Source of the DNA: Hemibagrus wyckioides
Lineage: Eukaryota > Chordata > Actinopteri > Siluriformes > Bagridae
Direction: 5' to 3'
NCBI RefSeq assembly: GCF_019097595.1
Contig: NC_080735.1
Location: 19,428,917 to 19,492,916, forward strand
DNA length: 64,000 nucleotides
A program made the translations under genes and the position numbers. Shown piece by piece: positions 36,701 to 49,428 of the stretch (within the stretch, counting starts at the first letter, position 1; every line of letters starts with the position of its first letter). The notes under the pieces were generated by a model. The model was not told the origin of the DNA. It saw only the letters and a list, made by a program, of their open reading frames with translations, and made no database searches.

Positions 36701-39700
36701 GAAAGAGCAAAAAAAATTAAAACTTATTTTTGCATGCAAAAATGGAAAATCAGTATGTGCAGGATAAATGCTGACAAATACGTAACACAATAACATGAAG
36801 TGTTTGCTGTTGCTTAATTATAAAATTTAGAAGATCTCACCAGGCACTTTAGAGGGATTTAATTCCAAATTTTGTTCAGGGAGTTCAGTTAGCACACCTT
36901 CTGACTGAGCAAGGGAAAAAAGACCTTATGTTTATCAAAGCAGTGCATTTGATTGCATCATAGTATCATATAATTATTTTTGTATACATTTTTCTCACAT
37001 CTGTAAGACAGTTCATGCATTTCTGTTTTCTTCAGCAACATGTAACTATTCCTTTAAAATTCAGCCCATTTCCAGTTAAGAGCTTTAACTAATTATGTCT
37101 TGGAAAATCACTCATACTCACCACCACCTTCAGGGTTTTCCGTACTCCATCATGAAGTGATGAACTAGCAGCCAGAACCTCTATGTGATACTCCCCTAGT
37201 TCCATGGGAATAATCACATATGGGATGGAAATTGTGGAATCAGCTTCAACATTAACTATGGAACGGTATTTCTTCTTCTTGCTGGCTACGCTACAAATAT
37301 GCTCTGTCTCTAAGAACTCCACACGCACCTGGTGGGAAAAGGAAGTGAGACAAATGTCTTCAATGTGAGCAATGCATAAAATCCAGTTGGAGAACATAAA
37401 CAGAAATTCTACTGGACATTAATCTGAGCTCAGGATCGAAGTGAGAACCCTTGAGACAGCAACCGAAAATTCTGCAAAAACCTGCTAAATTTACTAAAAC
37501 ATATTTTGAGGAAAAAAATATGTTGAACTGTGGAAAAAAATTAAAATACCTTCTGTTTCCTATTGGAGAAGTTATGTAAAATAGCCTTGACTTCTAGTTG
37601 TTCATTGCGGACTGCTGAGTAAGGTAACTTGAGATCCACAAAGAAATCTTTTTCCACTGTTATTTCATAGGGCTCAGCCACACAGATGCCTACATGGAAA
37701 AAGCAATGTGTTTTAATATTTGCCATCATATGCCAGTCCTTGCAGGCATATATTTCAGATTTTTAACATATGATCATTGATAAAATCAAGATATCTTAGA
37801 TCTATAAAGAGGATGTGACACTGACCATGGGTCTTAGACAGACTGATGGCTAGGATTTGCCAAGTAGTAATAGAGTCTTTTAGAAAGTTTTTTTCCAACG
37901 TGCGGCTTGTTGTATGGCTTCAGTGAAACGGAAAAACAGAACAGTTATACCATTTACTTCCAGAATGCTTTGCAAAGAAGAATCTCAGATTATTGCATTT
38001 ACCAGTGAGTGTTTCTTTGGCAGTCTGGCAGTTCTATGTCCTCCCACAGCCAACTCTCAGGGAACTGTGTTCGAGTAACAATTTCTTCAGAGCCTACGAA
38101 ATCGTCATCATCATCTTCACCTGAACAAATTGATATTAAATCATGCCTTGGAGAAGAGGCAAATATTCACTTATCGATTTAACAATTCATCACCTTTATT
38201 TTTCATGCAGTTGATCAAATAAGATTTTCTAACAGGCATAGGTATGATAAAGACTATGGATAAACTATGGCTATGGCTAAATTTACTCTGTATTGAAGTA
38301 CTGGACTGGCCAACTATGTTATGACCACATTTAACCTAATCATTTAGGCCAATCAAAGCATTCATGGACAGTTTTTGCTGTAAAGCCAATAATTATTTTA
38401 TTTTTTATTATTTTTTAGAAACCTTTAACAACTGTAATAAAAGTAAATGACAAAGTGGGTACATACTGCGAGCCAAATGCAACAAGTCTTTCTGCTCATC
38501 CTTGCGTTTTTGGACCTCCTTACAACAGTCCAGGAAGGCCTGGACACACTCTGCACCATCCAAAATAAATGAAGCTCTCCGTTCACATGTGTAGCCCAGC
38601 CTGTTCTGCCTCAGACCGTCTGCACAGCATCTCTTCTGTTCATTTTTGTATTTAGAAACTTGAGAAAAATTATAAATGGTAATCATTAGTGATGCTCTGA
38701 GGATCCACCCTTAACCCCTTCACCATAAATCTATCTGTCTATGCCTGCCTGCCTCTCTAACTCCCTTTTATTTACAGAAAATATGTGGCAAGATTGAAAT
38801 TAATGACAACTGAACAAAATTGGTGAATAAAAAGTCTTAGTTTCTTACTCAGCGTTTGGGTAACCTGGAGTAGAGTCTCTGCTCTCCGTTTTCTCTTCAG
38901 TGGGGTTGGACACTCAGGAGCTATGAAAAGAAGGAAAATTCTTAAAATAAAATGGCTTGTAGCTGAAGTATAGACCTGTAGTTTTTCGCCCATATTTTTG
39001 TTGTACATATGTAATACATTAAAAGTTAACAGATATAGTCCACATAATCTATCCCTGTCATTTAACAGCGAAAACCAAATATTAAATGGCCAAATATTTA
39101 TGGACACCTTTATCATCACACTATAAGTGCTTGTTGTACATGCCATTCCAGATTTAAACCTTTTTTGCTGTTCTAAATACCTTCACTATTCTGGGAAGGG
39201 TTTTCATTAGATTTCGGAACATGGCTGTGGGGATTTATCCATTCAGCCACAAGAACTTTGTGAAGACTGAGGTCAGACACTTGTGTTTGATGAAAAGACT
39301 GCAGTTGGCATTCTAGTTAATACCAGAGAGGGTGGTTGTGGTTTTGGCTACTTAGATCCATTTCAGGGAAATTATAATACAACTGCACACAAAGACATTC
39401 TAAAGAACTACATGATTCCTTCTTTTTCAACAAAAGAACCACAAATAGGCATGATGTTCAAGTATCCACAAACTTTTGGCCATATGATGTAATTACTGAT
39501 ATGGTGAATTTTTCATTGAGGAGGTGTTTAACATAGAAGGAGCCTCTTGTGTCAACACTTTAAAACAGACTTTACAAGTAAAGATGTAATTAAGTTTTGT
39601 GATTCTAAATTCTTTACTATGTAAAAGAGAGGCTGGTGAGAGAACATGCTTACAGCTGCTATAACAGTTTAACATAGGGATAAGTTTAACTGTAAATGGG

Positions 39701-42353
39701 TTAAAAAATATGCATTGTGATTCTTAAGTATTAATTCTAATTGTTGGGAAATTGCTGTTGTATTAGCAGAATGAAACTCTTGGGGATGTATTACTTATCT
39801 ATTATAGCATGATGCTATAAATGTTTCATTTATAATTAAATATATGCTTTACCTGTTCTTTCATTGGTTCCTCCTAATTTGTCAGACTCAAACAATAGAC
39901 CTGCATCATAGAAAACCCCCATACTGTCTTTACCACTGCCTGCTGTACAGCCAGTGTCATGCTTCTCAATAATGTCCCAGATCTATTAACAGAATAAAAA
40001 AAAAGATTAGAAAAAGAAATATTGTTACTGTAAATATGTTCAGTATATATTTTCTATAGCAAAGTTAGACTAGCTGGGTCTCACTACCAATCTGGGGACG
40101 CTGTTTTGAACACTTTACCTAATTCCTGAATTACCCAAACATAAAACAACATGAATAAGAGAATTTAAAACCTTGCCAGGTATTACTCACCTTGTTCTGT
40201 GTGAGTCTGTTCTTGTTGAGGATGAAGACAGCTTTATCCACAGCTACCAGACCAACCTTGGCTTTTGGATCTCCAGTAACTATTAAATGAAAGCCATCAC
40301 CAGGCTCAAATGCCCTCTTGACATTTAAACTCTCCTTTACATCCACTTTCAGCTAAATTACATAACATAAAGAAAGGATAAAGAGAAACAAAAAATATGT
40401 CATGAGTGAACAAATTCTATATCTGACCCACAAATGCTCTGATAGCCCTGGAAACTGAAAAGGGCAAAACATGGTAGCAAACAATGTACTAGCTTATGGC
40501 AAGCTAGTCAGCTAGTTAAGTGCTGACGAATGGAAAATGAGTTCATAAATTCCTGGGAAAGTGGTGTCTAAAAGTATTTCATGTAGCAAAGTGTGTTTGG
40601 GAAACTCACTGGAACGTGGTGCAAATTTTGGCAATGAAAAAACTGAGGTTATTCTTTTATTGCATGTGCAAATATTATTCAAGACTGCCTAGCAATTGTA
40701 TATCACCCCCAAATGTGATTGTCGAACATTCCATTCAGGAAAAAGCCTTTATTTTTCTCATATACATTAGAGCACAGTGAAATTCTTCTTTCACACATCC
40801 CAGCTTTGGAAGTTGGGGTCAGACATAATGCATTGCCCCAAAGCAAGGAAGGTTATGGGCCTTGTGCTTGAGCTACCTCTTGAGCTACCTCTTGAGCTAC
40901 CTCTGCCTTAGTAGTGAGTGAGTAGAAGAGTGATAATCTTCACTCTTCTTGATTATGGCTATAGACATTTGTCCATTTAGATATTCTCATCACCAAGATG
41001 ATGGCACATATACATTGCGAGGCTCAGCGTTTCTCCAGATTTATCATATTAGTGGTTATTTTAACATATGACAGACAGTCGATACTTAATATCAATTACG
41101 TGCACACAAACTCTGTTTCAAACTATGTTTTTTTTTATGTTTTTGAGTTTGACCAGCTACCACCGAAGCCTTTTGTTCTGATGCCAGCAGAGAGGCCAAA
41201 AAACAAAGACAGGGGAGATGCAGGGAGCTGTGGGCTAAGCTAAGGTTAAATCTACACCAACCAGCATGTAGAGTGTTTTTCACACCAATGTGTGCTCCCT
41301 TGTGAATAAAGTGAACGATCTCAGAATTTGGACACTCATTCAGAGACTGATAACGAACTGCAACATAATGGTTTTCTCTGAAACTTGGCATCGGAAACAG
41401 TGTGCTGGAGATAGAAGGGCACACTATCTTCAGGGCTGATAGAGAAACACCAGCCACAGGTAAAAACAAAGGTGGGGTCTTGTGCATTTTTGTAGACAAC
41501 ATCTCTTGCTTCACTCCAACGTCCAACCAGCTCTGCCTCACTCCCAGACAAGCTCAATTGCTTCCATTCTTGTTTTGAAAAGAGCAGACACTCACACTCT
41601 CCACCTCTAAAGTATATACTACTCTAAGCAGGATGAATGTGTGGAAAGCAGTTGGCCCTGATGGCATCCCTGGCAGAGGGTTTAGAGCCTGGGCCTAGTG
41701 GAGGTCTTCAAGCACTCTAATGCAATGTCAATCAGTGACTTTCTTCCTGTTGCACTCACCCCTGTCATAGTTAAGTGCTTTGAAAGACTGGTCCTCACCA
41801 ACCTCAAAGCCTGTCTGCCTCCCACTCTGGATCCACACCGGTTTGCTTATGGCCCCAACAGGTCAACAGAGGATGCCATCTCCACAATGCTTTATTCTGT
41901 TCTGACTCACCTGGACATCCCCTGGACAACACCTATTCCAGGATTCAACACAGTCAACCTGACCAAGTTAATCTTGAAGATTAAACAGCTTGGCATCAAT
42001 ACTCCTCTCTGCAACAGGACCCTGGACAAACCCCAGGGAAGTGTATTGTCTCTTCTCTTACACTCCCTCTTACCTACGAGTACATACCTGTGTATGCCTC
42101 CAATCAACTTGCAATCAAGTTTGCAGATGACACCACGGTGATGGGCCTGATCAGTAAAGCTGAGATGGCTTATACTGAGGAGATTAAGCACCTAGCTGCA
42201 TGGTGTAGGGACAATAACCTGTAACTTAACACCAGGAAAACAAAGGAGGACGCTGTAGACTTCAGACTTGCTGGGAATCACGCCCACGCTCCCACTGCAC
42301 TGTTAATCTGTTTACTTTCTCTTCATTATGCATCTTTGCATATATATGCATAA

Positions 42354-42406
<53 letters not shown>

Positions 42407-43775
42407 TACTCACAAAAAGTTAAGGATATTCGGCTTTCGTTTGAAATTTCAGGATGCACCTAAAATGCACCTTTACAGGTGAACTTAATTTGACCTTCTC
42501 TACACTTTTCAATGCACATGTCCAACTGTTCAGTGTTTCAGTACTTTTTGCATAACTTGCTGTTCTCTAACAAGGTGCTTAACGGCAAAATTCACAACTG
42601 GTGTTTGATCATGAATCCACCAATAAATTTTCTGGTTCAATTAGAATTGGTATTTAAACAGTCCTCTTCATCATGCTGTTCACATATTAACATCATGAGA
42701 TCAAGACGACACCTAGCAATTGATCAACAGTACCTCGCCATTGCGAGGCTTCAAACAAGATGTTCTCAGAGGGAAGTGGCCAGTGAGCTTAGAGTGTCAC
42801 AGAGTGTCATCAGCAGGTTGGGACAGAGATACAGAGAGACTGGAAGAGTCACAGAATGGCATAGAAGTGGACATCCTTTGGCCACATCCCACATTGATGG
42901 CTGCTTCATTGTGAACAGTGCCCTGTGGAACCGGATGATGACTGCCACTCAACTCCAGGCACATTTAAGGGAGGTGAGAGGCACCCAAGTGTCATGTCAG
43001 ACCATTCAAAACCGTTTACCACCAGGCACAGGCATTGGGCCAGGGAGCATTTACGCTGGACGAGGGACCAGTGGGCCTCAGTGCTGTTCTCTGATGAAAG
43101 TCGATTCACAGTGAGCAGAAATGATGGCTGCCAACTATGTTGGAGATGTCAAGGAGAGCGCTATGCATCAGCCACTGTTGTGGTGGTGTTACAGTCTGGG
43201 CAGGTGTGTCTCAATACAGAGCTGCCCTACATCTTGTGAATGGTACAGTGACAAGCCAATACTACCTGAATAACATCATTAATACAGTCATTGTGCCCCT
43301 GCATGAACAACACAGGCCTAATTTCATCTTCATGGATGACAATGCTCCAGCTCAACGAGGTCGCATCATTAGGGAATGGCTGCTGGAGGCTGGGGTACCT
43401 CAAATGGAGTGGCCTGCACTTTCTCCAGACCTGAAGCCCATAGAAAACCTATGGGATCAGCTGAGTCGCCGTGTAGAGGCTCGTAACCCTGCACCCCAGA
43501 ACCTCAATGACCTGATGGCCGCCCTTCAAGAAGAGTGGAATGCCATGCCTCAGCAGACAATAAGTCGACTTGTGAACAGCATGAGACGTCGTTGTCAAGC
43601 TGTAATTGATGGTCAAGGGCACATGACAAATTATTGAGACATTGACATTTTTTGTTGTGGTATACCCACCACTGTTGTTGGCTTTTGTTTCAATAAATTG
43701 TTTGAGATAAGGAAATCATCATTGCATGCTTCTACTTAAATGCCCTACTTTCATGATATAATATCTATCTATCTA

Positions 43776-43862
<87 letters not shown>

Positions 43863-43876
43863 ATATATATACATAT

Positions 43877-43950
<74 letters not shown>

Positions 43951-46434
43951 GTGTGTGTTTCCATATGTAGACTCCCTACAATGCTGATGAACTTAATACT
44001 ATTCAGTATAATATTTTTATATTTTTAAATCAGATTGCCTACCGTTCCCATGCATGTGTCCTTCACATCAACCCAGATGGAGTCAGACACAACTTCTAAG
44101 GATCCTATGTGATAATACGCAACCACTCGAAAAGAAGGAACCAGGTCCTTGGTGACAGGTAGAGACAGAGTTGCCAGCGAGTTCCCTCTTCTTTTAAACC
44201 TGTAGCCTTTTACAATCTGTCCTTTACTAAGGATCTGACACAAAGAGAAGCCCCAGTTAATTTATATAATAAAAAACAAAGTTACCAAAGTTCAGTGTAG
44301 GTTTTAAGGTTAGGAAAAGGTTTTGCATTATTATTACACAAGCCAGTAAAAATACTTTACAATATCACCAAGATCTTTAAATGTATATGTAAGAGATACC
44401 AACCACATAAGTTAAATCTTGATTGGAGACAGTGCTTTTGAAGTTCACATTGATGTTCAACTGAGCACCGATTTTTAATTCTGCAGCATCAACACTTAAA
44501 TGTAGGTAATTGCCAGAGCCTCCTTTGGTGGTGTAAGGTTGGGCAGTCATCTTGTTTTCAGCTTGTCTTTCATCTGGTATGCCTTGGGCTGCAGTTCTTG
44601 CCTGGTTACATAGCAAAACCATTTTAGTTAGGTCTGAAATTTACAGAATGCTTTACTGCTATTGAAATACACCACTGCAGAAAAAGATATCTTGATCCAG
44701 CTACCAGCTTCCAAAACACCAGCAAATAATAATGCTACTGTAAGGCAAACATGTACTGATCAGCTTAGTCAATTAACAAGCAACCTGGAAAATAACTTAG
44801 CATCTGAAAAAGATGGTTTACCTGTTCAACCAGCTTGGCCTATGATTTTTTATGAGCTGGGACTTTTATGTTTGCTTATAAGTACTATTCCTGTGTAATT
44901 ATTTTTTATTCCATAAATACAAGTTAAAACCCTACTGTATATGACTCACAGTGATTTGTAGAGGATTATTTCCTTCCTGGGTGTTCAGTGTGGCCTTGGC
45001 CATGCCGTTACTCTTGGTTACAGCCTTAACGTCACCAGGTTTGATCAGCACATCCACGTTTTCAGCAGGTGACTGGTCCGGATTGGTCACATAAACCTTT
45101 TCATACCCAGATCAGACATAAATTGTAATTGGTGTAATTCAAATAGTTTTTAATGAGATTTAAATGATACATCTAATAAAATGCTATATATAATATCATG
45201 GACATTTATTACATTTAATAACAGTAACACATCAACTCTAATTTTTTAAACATATTATCAAGTTCCCCAGCAAATTATTAAGTCACTTGTCAGTCTTGTC
45301 AAGATTATAAGGAGCTATAAAGGTATGCATACCGTGACATCGAAAGACATTCCAGGATGGAAGAATTTTGGGGTTCTCTTGAACTGGATGGTGTAGGGTG
45401 ATGTTACAATTTGAATGCCGCCCTTCTCTGCTTCAACAATTTCACTACCTGAAATAATATTAATGATAAATAACGAAGGAGTCAGATTGCATTATGTTAT
45501 GTGGGAATGTCGATAAAAATGAATACACACACACTTTCTGGGGTCTTACCAGTCTCAGTTAAAACACTGACTGAAATGTACAAAGAGCTTCCGACCAGCT
45601 TCTGAATATTAGGGAAGGAACGCTGGATCATATCTTTAGTGAGCTTGGCTTGTCCCTCTCCATTAAGAATCTATATGCAACATAAAATACTACACATAAG
45701 TAGTAGTAATATACAATTGTCTCTGTCACAAGAGTCACAGGTTCTCTGGTAGAGACTATAGATGTAAATCAGACCTGGGATCAAAAGTTGCACAGGTAGG
45801 TTTTCTTTCTGTGTAATATGAAGAAATTAATAATTTACAAGGTTTAGGCCTGGCCTACTTTGGGTTTAAATCTGAATTCAAGAAATTAACCAAACAGAAG
45901 TGACTGAATGAATCAGTGATTATTTTCTCACAGATGTTCTAAATTGAAATATTAGAAAGCTATGGAACTTACCTGTACTCTTTTTAAAGAGGCAGGCAGA
46001 GTGGTTTTAGTGTCATCAGTCTTAACGCCAAACACCACAAACGCAACACCAGTCACATCTTTTCCAAACAGGTACCTTCATGTAATTCCCAAATGTTAGA
46101 TGATGCACAGAATTGGATTAGAGTAATTTATTGTCTTTGTCATGTTCTACTTACTTGGCAGTTATATCAACACTGAGTTCCTCATCATCCACATAGAAAA
46201 AAGGTTTGGATGGTTTTAATGCTACCTCAAAGCTCGGTAACACTGCAAAGTGAAAAGCAACATGTAAACACACACGTAGACAAAACAAAAGTAGGGTGGT
46301 TTTGTAGTCAAATTATAAATCTTACCATATTCTTTAACTTCAAATTCAGCAGTGAAGTTCTTCTGTGGGGTGTTTTTGTACCGTGTAGCTATAGTCCATA
46401 TTCCAGATCTGTTAAAAAAAAGGATATAATATAG

Positions 46435-46501
<67 letters not shown>

Positions 46502-48700
46502 TAATAGTGCAAACATTATTACATATAAACATAATCCAGTATAATGACTGTTTTCTAACACTTCATATCAGAAATATTAATGCAGTGGACTAACTTTGCA
46601 ACTTCAGGGATGCTGTATGACCCTTTTATGGTTCCTTCCTTAGGAAAGATTGTGTCCCTGTTAATTGTGATACCTTGAGGATTCTTGGGGAAAAAATAAA
46701 AATAAAAAATAATTGTGATATCATTCAAATATCTTACAGAAAATACATAATGGAGAGATAAGCAGATCAGAATATACAGTATTTGTACCTCAGGATGAAA
46801 TAATAGAAACAATTAGAAACTATTGAGTGGATAAAACCCCAGCTGAGCTGTTTGAGCACTTACTATGATTTCCACATAGATTCCTACACTCGTGTCAACA
46901 GGCTGCAGATCAGGAGTCATTGGGAAGATTCTGTAAAAAACTGGGACAAAGATGATTCATTCGTCTTGTATTAGAACACCCACACTGAACATGATTTCGG
47001 CCAAAAAATCTTTTGACTCTGATGAAAGCTTAATTAAAGAAAGAAAGAAAGGAAAACTATATATTTTATGATGTTGATATTGATATATATTTAAAGAAAT
47101 ATATATGTTACTGTTTTACCTGTTGTTCCCGGTGTGTAGATGCTCTTGTCTGTCTGAACGAACATGTAGCCAGACTGAAACGATACTAGGACCACTTTCT
47201 CGAGCACTTTAGAAGGAAACTCAGCCTGCAGATACACATACTGCTTCTCCAGTGGGTCATCATTAAAGAAGCCCTTATTGTCAGGAATCTGAACCAAAGG
47301 AAAATTACACACTTAATTCTCAATAAATATACAGATGAATAATCTACTACACACCACCTAAAATGCATTCTGTTTCAGACTAAATTTCTGAAACATTTTT
47401 ATGTTTTTATATATATAAAATTTTATTTTATTTATTTTTTGTTGTTTTGACACAAGAAAGAATTTAAAACAGTAGCTATTAATGTGACGCATGGACTGCT
47501 CGTCACAAAATGAAGGTGAATGTGTAAATTTTTTATTTTAATTGCACAAAAGTGAACAAAACAAACTAATTTCCAGGAGCAGGAGAATATGAATAGCAAA
47601 ACAAAACGAAACAAAAACACTTGGAGAACCCACCTTTATGTCTACAATTCCCTGGTAGTTGTTAGCAGCAGTGAGGTCGACTGATGCAGTTGTCAGTTCT
47701 GAAGTTTTCTTTGGGTGATTCTTCACACTGATCCTCACATTGAAGTGATTTCCACTATAATCCTGAGCTTCTACAAACACTTTCTCAGGTGTGCCCACCC
47801 TCAGCAGGTTCGGGGCCACCATGACATTGCTGTTATGACATTAAGGAAAAGTTTTACTGTAGAGTAAAAGTATATTAGAATGTGATATTTAGAGTGATTC
47901 CATGTATTACTTTACAAAACATTAGGTAAAGATAAAAGACATTTTATACACAGATATATTTACTTCATTATCAACCTATGTGTATGTTTCACATAAATCA
48001 CTTTAAAACACGTCTGACATCTGAGTGGTGCACCAGGAAAGTGCTCTTCAATTTCATAAGTAGATTTGGAGTTCTGACATCAGTAGAGCTTAATTGGACA
48101 TGCTTTCATTGTGGGAGGGGCCTATTCTCTCTCTCATCTGTCACTCACAGCAACACTAGCTCAAGAGCTCATGTGCACAGAAGAGGATGGACAGCGCTTT
48201 CCTCCAAGTGTGTGATTCAGCAGAATCTATAGTTCAGCCCTCCACATTTGGTAGCTGTTACATAATATGGGTGGACAGTTAGATAGTGGGTGGGATTTGG
48301 CAGGTGACTAAAATAGGGAAAAAATGGAGAAAAAAATGGGAAAAACACCCAACCAAACGTAAGGCTAAATTTCTCAAAACCAGGATTTTTCCTTGTGCGC
48401 TATAATTACAGCTTTTATAACTTTATCTTGAACTATAATCAATAAAATACTTTCAAGATAAGTATCAAATATCTGTGTGAAAAGAATGTAAATGTACAAA
48501 ATGTTATTGTCTACGGTCAGGTAAAGACATGAGATCATTTAACAATGTAAACAATTTGATCAGGTGTGAAAAATAAAAGCACATGTACTACACATGAAAC
48601 AAAATGAGAAAAATCATACGTATGAATAATATGAAATAACAAAATGTGAAAAACTGTGTGAAACAATAAGAGTCGGTGCACTGCTAAGTTAATGTTAGTC

Positions 48701-48731
<31 letters not shown>

Positions 48732-48807
48732 ATACTCACAGGTCACATAGTGTGAGCAAGGGAAAAGATAGAAGCACAGCCGTCAGCCACACCCGGTCTA
48801 CATGCAT
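29367..48807 (-). CDS. c3: Complement component C3, intact, 41 exons, C3-S type
   Basis: Encodes the central complement protein, secreted and cleaved to C3a and C3b. Exons (high-low): 48807-48740, 47829-47634, 47288-47120, 46940-46864, 46683-46595, 46408-46326, 46242-46155, 46075-45973, 45670-45550, 45448-45333, 45096-44950, 44601-44404, 44234-44043, 40352-40191, 39982-39853, 38920-38849, 38658-38467, 38120-38003, 37917-37826, 37689-37550, 37328-37122, 36904-36841, 36683-36597, 36014-35811, 35241-35166, 35082-34923, 34800-34705, 34588-34438, 34361-34198, 33985-33827, 32411-32352, 32259-32169, 32031-31983, 31838-31748, 31635-31546, 31458-31353, 31268-31173, 31058-30978, 30807-30724, 29784-29649, 29508-29367. 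They total 4,947 nt and 1,648 residues (human C3 has 1,663 and also 41 exons), with phases consistent at every junction and many exon lengths equal to human. Domains: signal peptide, macroglobulin domains, linker, anaphylatoxin, CUB, thioester domain, C345C. Weakest calls are the exon 11 acceptor and the exon 12 donor (GTTGGT). Confidence 0.95.
30131..30176. repeat. (ATA)n microsatellite in C3 intron 39
   Basis: About 15 ATA units. The open frames that cross it, giving poly-Asn or poly-Tyr, are artefacts. Confidence 0.95.
32750..33560. repeat. Degraded DNA-transposon-like repeat in C3 intron 30
   Basis: The intron is 1.4 kb, long for this gene. It contains phrases seen in old fish Tc1-like repeats (CTCAAAGCATGATGCTGCCA and a preceding CAGATTAGATTTGGG block). 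No frame or termini are intact. Confidence 0.4.
33670..33701. repeat. (TA)n microsatellite
   Basis: Sixteen TA units at the downstream end of C3 exon 30's flanking intron. Confidence 0.9.
34923..35082 (-). other. c3: C3 exon 26 with Ser at the catalytic-His position
   Basis: The block [17 protein letters not shown] aligns with human PDGVFQEDAPVIHQEMI without gaps. Human catalytic His1126 falls on Ser1113 here (codon TCT, 34,937-34,935). In C3 and C4B this His turns the thioester into an acyl-imidazole intermediate that prefers hydroxyl groups. Without it, transacylation is expected to favour amines, as in C4A and alpha-2-macroglobulin. Confidence 0.88.
35811..36014 (-). other. c3: C3 thioester exon (GCGEQ)
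   Basis: Exon 24 is 204 nt, the same as in human C3. It encodes HGCGEQNMI, with the thioester formed by C997 and Q1000 (1,648-residue numbering). This bond lets activated C3b attach covalently to targets, so the protein should still be able to deposit. Confidence 0.93.
38467..38920 (-). other. c3: C3 beta/alpha cleavage site and C3a anaphylatoxin domain (exons 16-17)
   Basis: Exon 16 carries the basic tetrad-type site KRKRR (residues 655-659), where furin-like proteases separate the beta and alpha chains. Residues 660-734 form C3a: six cysteines in the CC, C, C, CC pattern, and a C-terminal LHLAR (human LGLAR). The convertase would cut between R734 and S735. An acidic stretch (SEDDDDDF) begins the new alpha' chain in exon 18, matching the acidic factor-B-binding end of human C3b in character. 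Confidence 0.9.
39087..39482. mobile_element. MITE in C3 intron 15
   Basis: About 396 bp with related inverted ends: TGGCCAAATATTTATGGACA at the left and, on the opposite strand at the right, TGGCCAAAAGTTTGTGGATA. It sits next to TA dinucleotides, as expected for Tc1/mariner-type integration. No transposase is encoded. The open frame at 39,283-39,492 is incidental. Confidence 0.7.
40745..40912 (+). repeat. SINE-like dispersed repeat in C3 intron 13
   Basis: Second copy of the repeat at 2,307-2,471: a TTTATTTTTCTCATATACAT start, GAAGTTGGGGTCAGA, and a GAGCTACCTCT end that is locally triplicated at 40,868-40,902. Confidence 0.5.
41260..42290 (+). mobile_element. L2-like LINE fragment in C3 intron 13
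   Basis: Readings include an endonuclease piece ([10 protein letters not shown] near 41,360) and RT blocks from 41,640: [67 protein letters not shown] (42,120-42,155) and a CRDNNL tail. Frameshifts and internal deletions make it inactive. It is related to but distinct from the L2 copy at 50,940-54,237. Confidence 0.75.
42362..42402. repeat. (TA)n microsatellite
   Basis: About twenty TA units immediately left of the Tc1-like transposon in intron 13, perhaps its TA-rich target. Confidence 0.9.
42403..43757 (+). mobile_element. Nearly full-length Tc1-like transposon, frameshifted
   Basis: Transposase reading starts at about 42,695 ([20 protein letters not shown]) with two helix-turn-helix blocks ([17 protein letters not shown]). 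It then carries all three catalytic positions of a DD34E enzyme: FSDESRF at about 43,090, FMDDNAPAQ at about 43,335 and [12 protein letters not shown] at about 43,430. It ends GQGHMTNY with a stop at 43,637. The reading moves through three frames (changes near 42,990-43,015 and 43,140-43,170), so it is not functional. It lies between a TA microsatellite and a composite TATC/TA/GATA tract. Confidence 0.82.
43763..43952. repeat. Composite (TATC)(TA)(GATA) microsatellite
   Basis: Four TATC units, about 45 TA units with a short interruption, then about 18 GATA units. TATC and GATA are reverse complements flanking a self-complementary TA core, so the whole tract is close to palindromic. Confidence 0.95.
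46436..46505. repeat. (AAT)n microsatellite in C3 intron 5
   Basis: About 23 AAT units between exons 5 and 6; absent at the same place in the pseudogene copy. Confidence 0.95.
48020..48240 (+). repeat. SINE-like repeat in C3 intron 1
   Basis: Starts GAGTGGTGCACCAGG and shares its downstream body with 50,123-50,350 (GGCCTATT-TCTCTC, TAGCTCAAGAGCTC, TTCAGCCCTCCACATTTGGT). The head resembles a tRNA-type promoter (box A-like), but the box B portion has been lost. Confidence 0.5.
48700..48730. repeat. (TG)n microsatellite next to C3 exon 1
   Basis: Short TG run just inside intron 1, 10 bp from the exon 1 donor. Confidence 0.85.
48740..48807 (-). CDS. c3: C3 exon 1: start codon and signal peptide
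   Basis: The ATG at 48,807 starts MHVDRVW followed by a hydrophobic run ([13 protein letters not shown]) and a Cys, a typical secretory signal of about 22 residues. The second ATG, four bases downstream, is followed at once by a stop and is out of frame. The exon ends in phase 2 before GTGAGT. The partial duplicate lacks this exon. Confidence 0.9.
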
Positions 48808-48865
48808 CCTGCCTGCTGGTCCGAGCTCAGTCTGAGGATGTGTGTGTTATCAAGCAGTATCACAG

Positions 48866-48873
48866 CTTTTATA
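48866..48873 (-). promoter_or_regulatory. c3: C3 TATA box
   Basis: TATAAAAG on the minus strand lies 59 bp upstream of the start codon, which would give a 5' UTR of roughly 30 nt. A CCAAT motif on the same strand lies about 70 bp further upstream, near 48,940. No experimental support. Confidence 0.65.
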
Positions 48874-48999
48874 CCAACCTTATACACACCAGCTACAGAA
48901 CACCTCTCCCTCTCTGTGATTATGAAACACTGACATTGGGGAGTTAGTTTTCCATTCAACAGAACACACACACATACACACACGCAAATGTGCTGACGT

Positions 49000-49428
49000 A
49001 AAAAGATCTGTGAAGAACATTTATACTTTTAAAGAGATTTGCACGAATCTGAACATTTCACCAAACTAATTATAATTCTTGAATTTAAAAGTACATGGTC
49101 TATTTCCTTATCTTATACTGGATATATTTGTTTCTAAATTATTTATTAATGTAGTGTTTCCTCTTTATAAATTATTGCAGATTGCAGGCTTTATTGCCTA
49201 AATCTTTCTTAGATACATTTAAGGTGAATATATATTTATTTTTCTTGAAATTTTACTAAATCGATAAAATCAGTTAAAATCGCTAAGATTTTTCTTTCTG
49301 TTCATAAAACTTTTACGATGCAGTTTTTTAATATTAATATATTTTTCTTTTTGTAAAACTTGCATTAAAGCGCTGTTTTTTCTAGAAATAAATTTCTATG
49401 TTAACTATGTTATTTATTTACTGCATTT
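49000..49428. other. C3 upstream DNA, no feature recognised
   Basis: AT-rich non-coding sequence upstream of the C3 promoter. No repeat or motif that I can name. Confidence 0.4.

Noticed and set aside
43773..43964. Repetitive Tyr-Ile-Ser open frame
   Set aside because: Translation of the TA/GATA microsatellite.
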